From Duganella sp. CF517 (lineage in GTDB: Bacteria > Pseudomonadota > Gammaproteobacteria > Burkholderiales > Burkholderiaceae_D): 64,000 nucleotides of DNA. Position numbers and translations under genes: made by a program. Positions within the stretch are counted from its first letter, which is position 1, and every line of letters starts with the position of its first letter. The stretch is from the NCBI RefSeq assembly GCF_900110275.1, contig NZ_FODC01000004.1:310001-374000 (forward strand). Direction: 5' to 3'. Shown here piece by piece: positions 29,064 to 37,455 of this stretch. The notes below the pieces were generated by a model. The model had not been told where the DNA came from and did no database searches. It worked only from the letters and a program-made list of their open reading frames with translations.

Positions 29064-29455
29064 GGCTTGGACGCTTCGTCGTCGGGCCACTCTTGCAGCA
29101 TCTGCTCGAGCCGCGCCAGTTCCTGCTGGTCGACCAGTTTGCTGCCGGTGAACATGGTGACGGGCAGCGGCGCGTCCATTTCCATCACGCGGCGGCCGAA
29201 GTCGTGCGCGAACGCCGCCAGCGTGCCGACTTTTTCCAGCTGCGCGCTGTAGACGTTGATGCCATGGACCGTCTGCAGGCCGACCATGCGTTTTTCCAGC
29301 ATGCGGTCCAGCGTCTTGCGGGTCGACGAGAACGACCACGCCAGTTCGTCGGCGGCGGCGTCGTGGATTTCGCGCGCGCTCAGCGGCTGTTGCTTCCACA
29401 ACGTTTTCAACAATGTCAGCTCGCTGACGGAGGGAATCTGGGTATTGGTGGACAT
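29060..29455 (-). CDS. BlaI/MecI family transcriptional repressor
   Basis: The 131-aa winged-helix protein has the BlaI/MecI fold: a DNA-binding domain (about 8-75, with SVSELTLLKTLWKQQPLSAREIHDAA) and a C-terminal dimerisation region. Family members repress their own operon and are cleaved when the partner M56 protease is activated. The chosen ATG follows AAAGG with good spacing. It overlaps the M56/M23 gene by four bases. A palindrome lies in its promoter spacer. Confidence 0.9.
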   Translation of the reverse strand: MSTNTQIPSVSELTLLKTLWKQQPLSAREIHDAAADELAWSFSSTRKTLDRMLEKRMVGLQTVHGINVYSAQLEKVGTLAAFAHDFGRRVMEMDAPLPVTMFTGSKLVDQQELARLEQMLQEWPDDEASKP

Positions 29456-29485
29456 GGTTAGACCTTTTCTGCGACGATTGGGATG

Positions 29486-29515
29486 ATTATGCGACATCTG
29501 TCGCAAGCGGGTCAA
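29486..29515 (-). promoter_or_regulatory. blaI-like promoter with operator in the spacer
   Basis: On the minus strand TTGACC (29510-29515) and CATAAT (29486-29491) are spaced by 18 bp. The perfect dyad TGCGACA-GA-TGTCGCA (29490-29505) fills the spacer, so a bound repressor would block polymerase. A half site, TCGTCGCA on the minus strand, lies near 29470-29477. Confidence 0.7.
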
Positions 29516-29747
29516 CCCCATTTGCATGATTTTGTAACATTGCTTTGAATTAATTCCTAATATGCTACGATTGAGTTTTTGCTAACTGCAAATAAAGTAC
29601 GGTCGACGCAGAATGGACCAAAGGTATCGCGGCGCGGGGACATGGATGAACGCGTGGTGAGCGCGATCGCGGCGGGCGGCGATGCGCTATACAATGCACG
29701 TGGCCACAGCGCTCCCTGCCGTGGCCACACCTGCATTGGAAGCACAT

Positions 29748-30365
29748 ATGTATTACGGAGAGCGCTTCAACAGCATCACGCACGTCATCGGCGCGGTGCT
29801 GGCCGCCATCGGCGGCACGCTGCTGATCGTGATGGCGGCGCGCAGCGGCGACCCCTGGAAAGTGGTCAGCTTCAGCGTGTACGCGGCCACTTTGCTGGGA
29901 CTGTATCTGACCTCGACGCTGTATCACAGCACGCGCGGCCGCGCCAAGGACGTGCTGCGGCGGATGGACCACTGCGCCATCTACCTGCTCATCGCCGGCA
30001 GCTACACACCGTTTACGCTGGTCAGCCTGCGCGGACCGTGGGGCTGGTCGTTGTTCGGCGTGGTCTGGGGCCTGGCCATCGTCGGCATCCTGCAGGAGAT
30101 CTGGTATGCCAAGGGCGCGCGCGTGCTGTCGCTGGTGATCTATGTCGCCATGGGCTGGGTCGGCGTGATCGGCGCCAGTCCGCTGATCGACGCGCTGGGC
30201 TGGAATGGCTTCATGTGGCTGGCCGCCGGCGGCGTGGTCTACACGGTCGGCATCGCCTTTTTCGTCACCGACCACAAATGGCGCTACGGTCACGGCGTCT
30301 GGCATTTGTTTGTACTTGGCGGCAGCGCATGCCATTTCGGCGCGGTGCTGCTGTATGTGGCGTAA
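29748..30365 (+). CDS. Haemolysin III family (PAQR/YqfA-like) membrane protein
   Basis: This 205-aa protein has seven predicted membrane segments and the conserved motifs of the haemolysin III/PAQR family: an early NSITHVIGA with the first His, SxLYHS in the third segment (STLYHSTRG), DHCAIYLLIAGSYTP, and a late W-H-x-x-V/F-x-x-x-x-x-x-H (GVWHLFVLGGSACHF). These His/Ser/Asp residues form the metal site of PAQR proteins. The ATG follows GGAAG. The physiological role in bacteria is uncertain and haemolysis is not implied. Confidence 0.9.
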   Translation: MYYGERFNSITHVIGAVLAAIGGTLLIVMAARSGDPWKVVSFSVYAATLLGLYLTSTLYHSTRGRAKDVLRRMDHCAIYLLIAGSYTPFTLVSLRGPWGWSLFGVVWGLAIVGILQEIWYAKGARVLSLVIYVAMGWVGVIGASPLIDALGWNGFMWLAAGGVVYTVGIAFFVTDHKWRYGHGVWHLFVLGGSACHFGAVLLYVA

Positions 30366-30386
30366 CGATACTTTTGAGCTGAAAAC

Positions 30387-31268
30387 GTGGATATCAATTC
30401 CGACGATCTGAAAACTTTTATCACCGTGATCGACAGCGGCACGCTTAGCGCGGCGTCGGTCCACCTGGGCCAGACCACGTCCGGCGTCAGCCGCGCCCTG
30501 TCGCGGCTCGAGGACAAGCTGGCCACGTCGCTGCTGACGCGCACCACGCGCCGCATGGAGCTGACCGAGGAGGGCCATCTGTTCCTCGAACGCGCGCGGG
30601 CGATCCTGGGTGCGATGGAGGAGGCCGAGGAGACCATCCGCATCCGCCGCCAGAAGCCGGCTGGCCGGTTGTGCGTGGACGCGGCGTCGCCGTTCATGCT
30701 CCATTGCGTGGTGCCGCATATGGCCGAGTTCCGCGCGCTATACCCGGAAATCAAGCTCGAATTGAGCAGCAACGACCAGATCGCCGATCTGATCGAGCAC
30801 CGCACCGACGTCGCCATCCGCATCGGCGCGCTGACCGATTCGACCCTGCACGCGCGCGCGCTCAGTTCCAGCCCGCTGTACGTGCTGGCCAGTCCCGAAT
30901 ATCTGGCGCAGCACGGCACGCCGCAAACGCCGGAGGACCTGGCGGCCCATTCGCTGGCCGGCTTTGTCCAGTACGAGCAGGGCAACAGCTGGCCGCTGCG
31001 CCACGCCACCGGCAACAGCTTGCAGATCACGCCGTCCATCTCGGCCTCCAGCGGCGAGACCTTGCGCCAGTTGGCACTGGCCGGGCAGGGCATCGTGTGC
31101 CTGGCCGAGTTCATGACGCGCGCCGATCTCGACGCCGGCCGCCTAGTCAAGGTGCTCGAGGACAGCTACACCGGCTACCGGCAGCAGATCCACGCGGTGT
31201 ATTACCGCAATACCCAGCTGGCGCAGCGCATCAGCTGCTTCCTCGAGTTCTTGCAGCGGAAGTTGTGA
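30387..31268 (+). CDS. LysR family transcriptional regulator
   Basis: A 293-aa LysR-type regulator: N-terminal winged helix-turn-helix (about 1-60, MDINSDDLKTFITVIDSGTLSAASVHLGQTTSGVSRALSRLEDKL with helix-turn-helix inside) and a type 2 periplasmic-binding-like effector domain (about 90-290). The start is a GTG, and MDxNxLxxF-type beginnings are normal for the family. It follows the haemolysin III gene by 21 bp in the same direction. The effector domain resembles the CrgA/AaeR-type group; targets unknown. Confidence 0.9.
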   Translation: MDINSDDLKTFITVIDSGTLSAASVHLGQTTSGVSRALSRLEDKLATSLLTRTTRRMELTEEGHLFLERARAILGAMEEAEETIRIRRQKPAGRLCVDAASPFMLHCVVPHMAEFRALYPEIKLELSSNDQIADLIEHRTDVAIRIGALTDSTLHARALSSSPLYVLASPEYLAQHGTPQTPEDLAAHSLAGFVQYEQGNSWPLRHATGNSLQITPSISASSGETLRQLALAGQGIVCLAEFMTRADLDAGRLVKVLEDSYTGYRQQIHAVYYRNTQLAQRISCFLEFLQRKL

Positions 31269-31297
31269 AGGTAGCCGGGAGGTAAGCTTTGATGCCT

Positions 31298-31348
31298 GCC
31301 AGTGTGTGGCGGCGTACAGATATCGATAGCGCGGCGACGTACACTGGC
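31298..31348. other. Inverted repeat before the 53-aa gene
   Basis: GCCAGTGT (31298-31305) is the reverse complement of ACACTGGC (31341-31348), with GGCG-CGTAC sequences inside. No T tract follows. It could be the 3' end of the LysR transcript or an operator. Confidence 0.3.
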
Positions 31349-31451
31349 CTTGCGTGCTTGGAGCGCATCGTCAGATGAAAGCTCAGCAGCAGGTAAGCCG
31401 GTAGCCTCAAGTACCGGCACCAACAACAGGGTTGCTGACTGGGAGAACATC

Positions 31452-31613
31452 ATGTCGCAGACTACTCATCCATCCAAGCATCTGGTCCGGGCCTACCTCG
31501 AGCGCCGCACGCGCGACGTCCAGCCGCCGCCCAAGCCCGAGGAAATCCGCCGCCAGCTTGGCTGGGGCATGTTGATGTTCGAGCCCAAACTGGGCAACGG
31601 CGGACGCTCCTGA
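31452..31613 (+). CDS. Small hypothetical protein, 53 aa
   Basis: A short frame with a good GGGAG ribosome-binding site six bases before its ATG. The sequence is basic and proline-rich in the middle (RDVQPPPKPEEIRRQLGWGMLMFE), with no signal peptide or membrane segment. I do not recognise a family. The ribosome-binding site and protein-like composition support it being real. It lies alone before the LiaF-like operon. Confidence 0.55.
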   Translation: MSQTTHPSKHLVRAYLERRTRDVQPPPKPEEIRRQLGWGMLMFEPKLGNGGRS

Positions 31614-31735
31614 AGCACGGCGAGCGCGCCCGCGTTTCGCCATTCACCGCCTCTTTTCCGCCATTCGCCGAATAGCGGTTCCCCCGCCCGCGGTTCCCCG
31701 GTATTGTTATGTTCATACCGACTTGGGGAACTCAC

Positions 31736-32113
31736 ATGAACGCAGAAATTGCTTACCAATGGCGCAAACAGCTGGTCTGGGGATTGCTGATGATCGCCGT
31801 CGGCAGCGCCTTCCTGCTGGAACGCGCCGGCTACCTTGACTTCGACGTCGACATCATGCGCCTGTGGCGCTACTGGCCATGGCTGGTCGTCATGACCGGC
31901 GTCATACAAATCATTCCACCCACCACGCCGCAGTATCTACTGAGCGGCCTGGCGAACATCTTTTTCGCCGGCTGGTGGTATGTCTCCTTCAACCGCATCT
32001 GGGGCTGGGGCTTCGGCGACACATGGCCGGCGCTGATCGTCGCCTTTGGCGTCGGCCTGCTGCTGCGCCCACTGCTCGATAACATCTTCGCCGCCGCCAG
32101 GGAGCAAAAATGA
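31736..32113 (+). CDS. DUF5668 (LiaI/LiaF N-terminal-like) membrane protein
   Basis: A 125-aa protein with about four hydrophobic segments and the repeat-like pattern of the LiaF-type transmembrane region (WGLLMIAVGSAFLLERAGYLD, then RYWPWLVVMTGVI). GGGGAA precedes the ATG. It overlaps the next gene by four bases (ATGA) and begins a four-gene operon ending in a response regulator. By analogy with Lia systems it is likely an envelope-stress component, which is inference. Confidence 0.78.
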   Translation: MNAEIAYQWRKQLVWGLLMIAVGSAFLLERAGYLDFDVDIMRLWRYWPWLVVMTGVIQIIPPTTPQYLLSGLANIFFAGWWYVSFNRIWGWGFGDTWPALIVAFGVGLLLRPLLDNIFAAAREQK

Positions 32114-32829
32114 ACGCCTTCGCCAAAACCGACCCTAAATCGCAGATGGCCATCGGCATCGCCGTGATTGTCATCGGCTTGCTGTTCCTGGTCGATAACC
32201 TGGGCTGGATCGACCTCGATTTCCGGCGCCACCTGCTGCCGACGGCGTTGATCTTCTTCGGCATCCTGAAACTGCTGCAAACCCGTACATCGTCGGGCAA
32301 GCTAACCGGCGGCGGCTTGATCGCGGCGGGCTTGCTGATCTTCCTGGGCCGCTCCGGACTGTTCGACATCAGCTGGCATTCGCTGTGGCCGATCCTGCTG
32401 ATCGTGTTCGGCGTCGCGGTGGTGTTCAAGTCTGGCACCGGCCGCTCGGTGTTCAGACAGCACGCCGGCGGCGCCAAGCCGGACCCGGACAGCGAGTTCG
32501 ATCAAATGGGCGTCGACATCACCTCCTTCATGGGCGCCTTCAAGCGCCGCATCATCACCGCCGATTTTCGCGGCGGCGAGATCACCGCGCTGATGGGCGG
32601 CTGCGATCTCGATCTGCGTCAAAGCTCGATCAACGGCGAAGCGGTGCTCAACGTGTTCTCGCTGTTCGGCGGCGTCACCATCAAGGTGCCGGTCGACTGG
32701 ACGGTGGTCTTGCAAGGCACGCCGATCATGGGCGGCTTCGAGGAAAAGACCGCGCCGCCCGCCACCCCGGGCAAGGTGTTGTACGTGCGCGGCTACGCCA
32801 TCATGGGTGGACTGGAAGTGCGTAACTAA
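32110..32829 (+). CDS. LiaF-like cell-envelope stress protein
   Basis: The 239-aa protein has an N-terminal DUF5668-type membrane region (about 10-110) and a C-terminal soluble domain (about 130-239) with the repeated strand pattern of the LiaF C-terminal domain (VFGGVTIKVP-type segments: LFGGVTIKVPVDWTV, IMGGFEEK). LiaF in Firmicutes restrains the LiaS kinase until the envelope is damaged. It overlaps the gene before by four bases and is two bases from the kinase after it. Confidence 0.82.
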   Translation: MNAFAKTDPKSQMAIGIAVIVIGLLFLVDNLGWIDLDFRRHLLPTALIFFGILKLLQTRTSSGKLTGGGLIAAGLLIFLGRSGLFDISWHSLWPILLIVFGVAVVFKSGTGRSVFRQHAGGAKPDPDSEFDQMGVDITSFMGAFKRRIITADFRGGEITALMGGCDLDLRQSSINGEAVLNVFSLFGGVTIKVPVDWTVVLQGTPIMGGFEEKTAPPATPGKVLYVRGYAIMGGLEVRN

Positions 32830-32831
32830 GG

Positions 32832-33914
32832 ATGCAGGAGAACTCCCCCGGCCCGCGCGGCGCGGCCATCTACATGGTGGTGTGGCTGTTCATAGGCGTC
32901 GCGCTGGGCGCCGTGATCGCGCTCTCGAGCGACACGCCGATGGCCAACGCCATGCTGTTCGCCATTCCGATCAATCTGGTGTACGCGTTCGCCGCCGGCT
33001 ACTCGGCCTACTATCTGTGCCGCGCCTATCCGTTGGGCAGCCGCCGGCCGCTGTCGATCGCGCTGGTGCTGATGGCGTCCGCGGTGGTGTGCGGCATATT
33101 ATGGCTGCTGCTGGGGCACGCCTGGAACGGCTTGACGTTGCTGCTCGGCGCCGGCTGGGCCGGCATCGTCATCACCGGGCAGCTGTCGGCGCTGATCGTC
33201 GGACTGGGCATCCTGCTGTACGGCTTCGCGGCGGCGCTGCATTACATGGTGATCGAATTCCTGCGCGCCAAACACGCCGAGCAGCGCGAGCTCGAATCGC
33301 TGCTGATGGCGCAGGAGGCCGAGCTGCGCATGCTGCGCACGCAGATCGATCCGCACTTCCTGTTCAACAGCCTCAATTCGATCAGCGCGCTCACTTCGCA
33401 GGACCCGAAGGCGGCGCGCCGCATGACGCTGGAGCTGGCCAGCTTCTTCCGTCAAAGCCTGGGCATGGAAGCGCACAGGAAGGTCACGCTGGGCGAGGAG
33501 ATGGTGCTGATACGGCACTTCCTCGCGATCGAGCAGGTGCGCTTCGGCCAGCGGCTGCTGGTGGAGGAGGCGCTGGAAGACGCGGCGTTGGCGTGCCTGG
33601 TGCCGCCGATGATCATCCAGCCGTTGGTGGAGAACGCCGTCAAGCATGGCATCTGCAATATGCCGGAAGGCGGCACGGTGACGATCGGCGCGCGGCGCGC
33701 CGGTTCGATGCTGTACATCCGCGTCGACAATCCGGTCGACGCGGACTCGCCGCCGGCGGCAGCCGACCAAGGCAACGGCATCGGCCTGGCCAACGTGCGC
33801 CAGCGGCTGGCGGGCGCTTACAAGCACGAGGCCAGCATCCATTGGGGCTTCAACGAGAACGGCTTCGGCGTGGAGATCGCCATGCCGGCGCAAACGACCG
33901 AGGGTGGAGAGTAA
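32832..33914 (+). CDS. LytS/YpdA-type sensor histidine kinase
   Basis: A 360-aa membrane kinase with four to five N-terminal transmembrane segments (about 10-145), a coiled linker, a His_kinase domain with the phosphoacceptor motif QIDPHFLFNSLNSISAL (about 170-187), and a C-terminal ATPase domain (PLVENAVKHGI, then GNGIGLANVRQRL). This is the LytS family rather than the LiaS family. The ribosome-binding AAGG abuts the ATG, so translation is probably coupled to the LiaF-like gene. It pairs with the response regulator 17 bp downstream. Confidence 0.92.
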   Translation: MQENSPGPRGAAIYMVVWLFIGVALGAVIALSSDTPMANAMLFAIPINLVYAFAAGYSAYYLCRAYPLGSRRPLSIALVLMASAVVCGILWLLLGHAWNGLTLLLGAGWAGIVITGQLSALIVGLGILLYGFAAALHYMVIEFLRAKHAEQRELESLLMAQEAELRMLRTQIDPHFLFNSLNSISALTSQDPKAARRMTLELASFFRQSLGMEAHRKVTLGEEMVLIRHFLAIEQVRFGQRLLVEEALEDAALACLVPPMIIQPLVENAVKHGICNMPEGGTVTIGARRAGSMLYIRVDNPVDADSPPAAADQGNGIGLANVRQRLAGAYKHEASIHWGFNENGFGVEIAMPAQTTEGGE

Positions 33915-33931
33915 ACGATGGAGATCGAAGC

Positions 33932-34675
33932 ATGCGTATCGTAATCGTCGACGATGAAATGCTGGCGCGCGCCGTGGTGCGCGAGTACTTGTCCGAGCAC
34001 GCGGACGCCGAGATCGTGGCCGAATGCGCCAATGGCTTCGAGGCCGTCAAGGCGATCGCCGAGTTGTCGCCCGATCTGGTGATCCTCGATATCCAGATGC
34101 CCAAGCTGGATGGTTTCGAGGTGGCCGAACTGGCCGGCGCGAAGACCCGTTACATCTTCGCCACCGCCTTCGACCAGTATGCGATCAAGGCGTTCGAGTA
34201 CCACGCGCTCGACTACCTGCTCAAGCCTTTCAGCCAGCAGCGCTTCGACCAGGCGCTGGCGCATGCGCGCGCCGCTATCGGCAAGAGCGACGGCGCCGCC
34301 GATCCGGCGGTGGAGAACATGGTGCGCGAGGCGGCCGGACGCAACAAGCCGCTCGGCCGCGTGCTGATACGCGACGGCGCCAAGGTGCATGTCATCGGCA
34401 GCGACAAGATCGACTATATCGAGGCGCAGGACGATTATGTGCGGATCCTGGCGCAGGGAAAATCCTATCTGAAGAACCAGCGCCTGACCGAACTGGAGGG
34501 GCAGCTCGACGGCGAACAGTTCCTGCGCATCCATCGCTCATACATCGTCAATATCGCCTGCGTGGAGCGCATCGAGCAAGCCACCAAGGACAGCCACGTG
34601 GCGATCCTGCGTGACGGCGGCAAGCTGCCGATAAGCCGTAGCGGCTATCAGAAAATCAGGGACGCGGTCCGGTAG
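33932..34675 (+). CDS. LytTR family response regulator
   Basis: A 247-aa regulator with an N-terminal receiver domain (phosphoacceptor Asp in LVILDIQMPKLDG at about residue 54; Lys in YLLKPF) and a C-terminal LytTR DNA-binding domain (about 140-245, with KIDYIEAQDDYVRI and FLRIHRSYIVN). It is the partner of the LytS-type kinase upstream. The frame stays open far upstream only because of GC-rich codon bias; GGAG precedes this ATG. Confidence 0.93.
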   Translation: MRIVIVDDEMLARAVVREYLSEHADAEIVAECANGFEAVKAIAELSPDLVILDIQMPKLDGFEVAELAGAKTRYIFATAFDQYAIKAFEYHALDYLLKPFSQQRFDQALAHARAAIGKSDGAADPAVENMVREAAGRNKPLGRVLIRDGAKVHVIGSDKIDYIEAQDDYVRILAQGKSYLKNQRLTELEGQLDGEQFLRIHRSYIVNIACVERIEQATKDSHVAILRDGGKLPISRSGYQKIRDAVR

Positions 34676-34681
34676 GGGAGG

Positions 34682-34990
34682 TTAAAACGGCTTGCTTTGT
34701 TTGCGCGCCGCGATGCCCAGCACGCTCAGGCCGAGCATGACGGTCAGCACCGCCGACGGCTCCGGCACGGAAGACACGGGCAACACGAGTAGCGTGTCGT
34801 TGCCGGTGGCGATCACGTTGCCGGCGTTGTAGTCGTATTTGGACAGGTAAGCCTGCGGATCGATGCTGGCGTTCCAGACCGGCGAAGGACCGGTGGCGAG
34901 TTCGTCGTTGGCGACGATGATCACGGCGGCGAATGACGGCGAGCTGATCAGCAATAGCGCACACAGCATGAAGCGGATTGTCTTCGGCAT
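34682..34990 (-). CDS. Small PEP-CTERM sorting domain protein
   Basis: A 102-aa exported protein: signal peptide (about 1-21, ending SFAAV), a short beta-rich body, and a C-terminal PEP-CTERM tail (VPEPSAVLTVML, hydrophobic helix, then ARKQSKPF). The start may be this ATG or the one two codons earlier (34996); AGGT at 35001-35004 suits either. It is convergent with the LytTR regulator. With the protein at 18555 it shows that the host has an exosortase system. Confidence 0.82.
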   Translation of the reverse strand: MPKTIRFMLCALLLISSPSFAAVIIVANDELATGPSPVWNASIDPQAYLSKYDYNAGNVIATGNDTLLVLPVSSVPEPSAVLTVMLGLSVLGIAARKQSKPF

Positions 34991-35115
34991 TGGCATACAC
35001 CTATTGTCAGTTATAAACATGGGCCTCGTGAGCCCAGTCAGTCATCATACTATGGAATAATTATCATTATATTATTTAATTTTCCCATGGTGACAATCAT
35101 CGCAATAGTGTGCGG

Positions 35116-37455
35116 CTATGGTGTGGGGACTGCGGATTCAATCCGCCACCATGCCGGCATCAGTTGCTGGATCTCCGGGCGGCCGAAGCGGTCGTCGATC
35201 AGATAGACGGTGCCCTGGTCGGACTGGGTGCGGATCACGCGCCCCGCCGCCTGCACCACCTTCTGCAGGCCGGGATAGGTGTAGGTGTAGTCGTAGCCGG
35301 CGCCGAAGATGGCGTCCATGCGCAGGCGGATTTGCTCGTTGACGGGATTGATCTGCGGTAGCCCCAAGGTGGCGACGAAGGCGCCGATCAGGCGCGCGCC
35401 GGGCAGGTCGACGCCTTCGCCGAAGGAGCCGCCCAGCACCGCGAAGCCGATGCCCTCGCTCTCCAGGGTGAAGCGGGCGAGGAACTGCGCACGCGCGGCT
35501 TCGTCCATGCGGCGCGACTGGCGCCATACCGGCACCTCCGGATAGGCCTCGGCGAACTGGTTGGCCGCCTTCTCCATGTAATCGAAGCTGCTGAAAAAAG
35601 CCAGGTAGTTGCCGCGCTGGCGCTGATACTGGCCACCCATCAAGGCGGCGATGGGACGCAGCGATTGCTGGCGGTGCTGGTAGCGCGTGGAGATGTGCGA
35701 CGCCACCTGCACCGACAGCTGTTCGGCCACGAACGGCGATTCGACGTCGACCCAGGCGGTGGTGTCGGGCATGCCGAGCATGTCGCCGAAGTAGTTCCAG
35801 GGGCTGAGCGTGGCCGAGAACAGCGCGGTGGTGTGCGTGCTCTCGAAGCGCGGCTTGAGGAAGGGCGCGGGCACGATATTGCGGATGCACAGCACCGAGT
35901 TGGAATGGCTGGCGCGCGCGCCTTCGCTCTTTTCGATGTCGAACAGCGCGTGGTCGCCGAAGCTCTCGGCCAGCCGTGCGAACAGCAGGGCGCCGAAGTA
36001 GAACTCCTGCAGGTCGGCGTCGACATAGCTTGGATGGTCGGCCATGTAGTCGGAGATCGCGGTGGCCGCCGTTTGCAGCGCGCCCATGAACTTCTCGGGC
36101 AAGGTGGCGTAGCACTGGTATTCGGCCGTCTGGTCCTTTTCCAGCTGGTTCCATTGACGGTGCACGCGGTCCAGCGGCTTTTTCAATTCCTCCGGCACGA
36201 CCTTGCGCAGCATGCGCAGGCCGGCGTGCTCCATCTCGGCCGAATACATCTTGCGCGCGCGAGAGACCATGTTGTGCGCCTCGTCCACCAGCACGTTGAC
36301 CTTCCAGTCGTTGAGCAGGGTGAGGCTGTGCAGCATGGCGCTGATGTCGAAGTAGTAGTTGTAGTCGCCGATGACGATGTCGCACCAGCGCGCCATTTCG
36401 CTGCTCAGGTAATACGGGCAGACGTCGTGCGCCAGCGCGACGGCGCGCAAGGTTTCGCGGTCCAGCGCAAGGAACGGCGCCCGCGCCGCTTCGGCGCCAG
36501 CGGGCGACGGCGCCGGCGGCAGCATGATGTCCAGCGCCGCCTGGCGCGCGGCCGGCAGGCGGTCGTAAAAGCCCTTGGCCAGCGGGCACGATTCGCCGTG
36601 GCAGGCCTTGTCCGGATTGACGCAGGCGGTGGACTTGGCCGCCAGCTCCAGCGTGCGCAAAGGCAGCAGCGGCGCGCCCGCGCGGATGATGTCGACGGCG
36701 TCGAGCGCCATCTGCCGGCCGGAGGTTTTCGCGGCCAGGAAAAACACCTTGTCGACGCCATGTTTGGCGCTCGCCTTCAGCATCGGGAACAGGCTGCCGA
36801 CGGTCTTGCCGATGCCGGTCGGCGCTTGCGCCAGCAGGCACACGCCGCGGTTGCTGGCCTTGTACATCGCCTCGGCCAGCTGGCGCTGGCCGGGACGGAA
36901 ATCGGCGTGCGGAAAACGCATCGCCTTGAGCTGCGCGTCGCGCGCCTCGCGGTGCGCCATCTCCTTCTCGGCCCAACGCAGGAACAGGCCGCACTGCTTT
37001 TCGAAGTAGGCGCGCAGGGCCAGCGCCGTATGCTCTTCGTGCAGCAGGGTTTCCTTCTGGCTGCCGATGTCGAAGTAGACCAGCGCCAGATGCACCTTGT
37101 CGAGGCCCTGGTCTTTGCACAGCAGATGGCCGTAGATCTTGACCTGCGCCCAATGGAGCTGGCGCTGGTTGTCCGGCATATTCTTCAAGTCGCCGCGATA
37201 GGTCTTGATTTCCTCCAGCCGGTTGGCGCGGCGGTCGTAGCCGTCGGCGCGGCCGCGCACGTGCAAGGGGCCGAAGTCGCCGGACAAGGCGATCTCGGTT
37301 TCGTAGTCGTCGTCGCGGCGCGAGGTCACCAGCGCGTGGCCGGCGATGCCTTCCTGCGCGGTGGGCGAGGGCGTGAAGCGCAGATCCAGGTCGCCGGTCT
37401 TGGCGGTGAACTCGCACAGCGCGCGCACGGCGACGGTGTAAGTGGCGCCGTTCAT
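35116..37455 (-). CDS. DinG/XPD-like Fe-S ATP-dependent DNA helicase with N-terminal nuclease-like region
   Basis: The 779-aa superfamily 2 helicase has Walker A in APTGIGKTVGS, a DEAH box in VDEAHNM, and between them four cysteines (TACVNPDKACHGESCPLAK and DVCPYYL) positioned like the 4Fe-4S domain of XPD/DinG. The first 110 residues contain RGRADGYDRR then EEIKTYRGD, matching a PD-(D/E)XK nuclease core (D, then E-x-K). The start ATG overlaps the stop of the VRR-NUC gene (ATGA), so the pair is translationally coupled. Likely role: processing of damaged or structured DNA. Confidence 0.85.
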   Translation of the reverse strand: MNGATYTVAVRALCEFTAKTGDLDLRFTPSPTAQEGIAGHALVTSRRDDDYETEIALSGDFGPLHVRGRADGYDRRANRLEEIKTYRGDLKNMPDNQRQLHWAQVKIYGHLLCKDQGLDKVHLALVYFDIGSQKETLLHEEHTALALRAYFEKQCGLFLRWAEKEMAHREARDAQLKAMRFPHADFRPGQRQLAEAMYKASNRGVCLLAQAPTGIGKTVGSLFPMLKASAKHGVDKVFFLAAKTSGRQMALDAVDIIRAGAPLLPLRTLELAAKSTACVNPDKACHGESCPLAKGFYDRLPAARQAALDIMLPPAPSPAGAEAARAPFLALDRETLRAVALAHDVCPYYLSSEMARWCDIVIGDYNYYFDISAMLHSLTLLNDWKVNVLVDEAHNMVSRARKMYSAEMEHAGLRMLRKVVPEELKKPLDRVHRQWNQLEKDQTAEYQCYATLPEKFMGALQTAATAISDYMADHPSYVDADLQEFYFGALLFARLAESFGDHALFDIEKSEGARASHSNSVLCIRNIVPAPFLKPRFESTHTTALFSATLSPWNYFGDMLGMPDTTAWVDVESPFVAEQLSVQVASHISTRYQHRQQSLRPIAALMGGQYQRQRGNYLAFFSSFDYMEKAANQFAEAYPEVPVWRQSRRMDEAARAQFLARFTLESEGIGFAVLGGSFGEGVDLPGARLIGAFVATLGLPQINPVNEQIRLRMDAIFGAGYDYTYTYPGLQKVVQAAGRVIRTQSDQGTVYLIDDRFGRPEIQQLMPAWWRIESAVPTP

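Noticed and set aside
32807..34675. A 622-codon frame suggesting a kinase-regulator fusion
   Set aside because: Only the last 247 codons encode protein-like sequence (LytTR regulator); the upstream part is a shifted reading of the LytS-type kinase gene.
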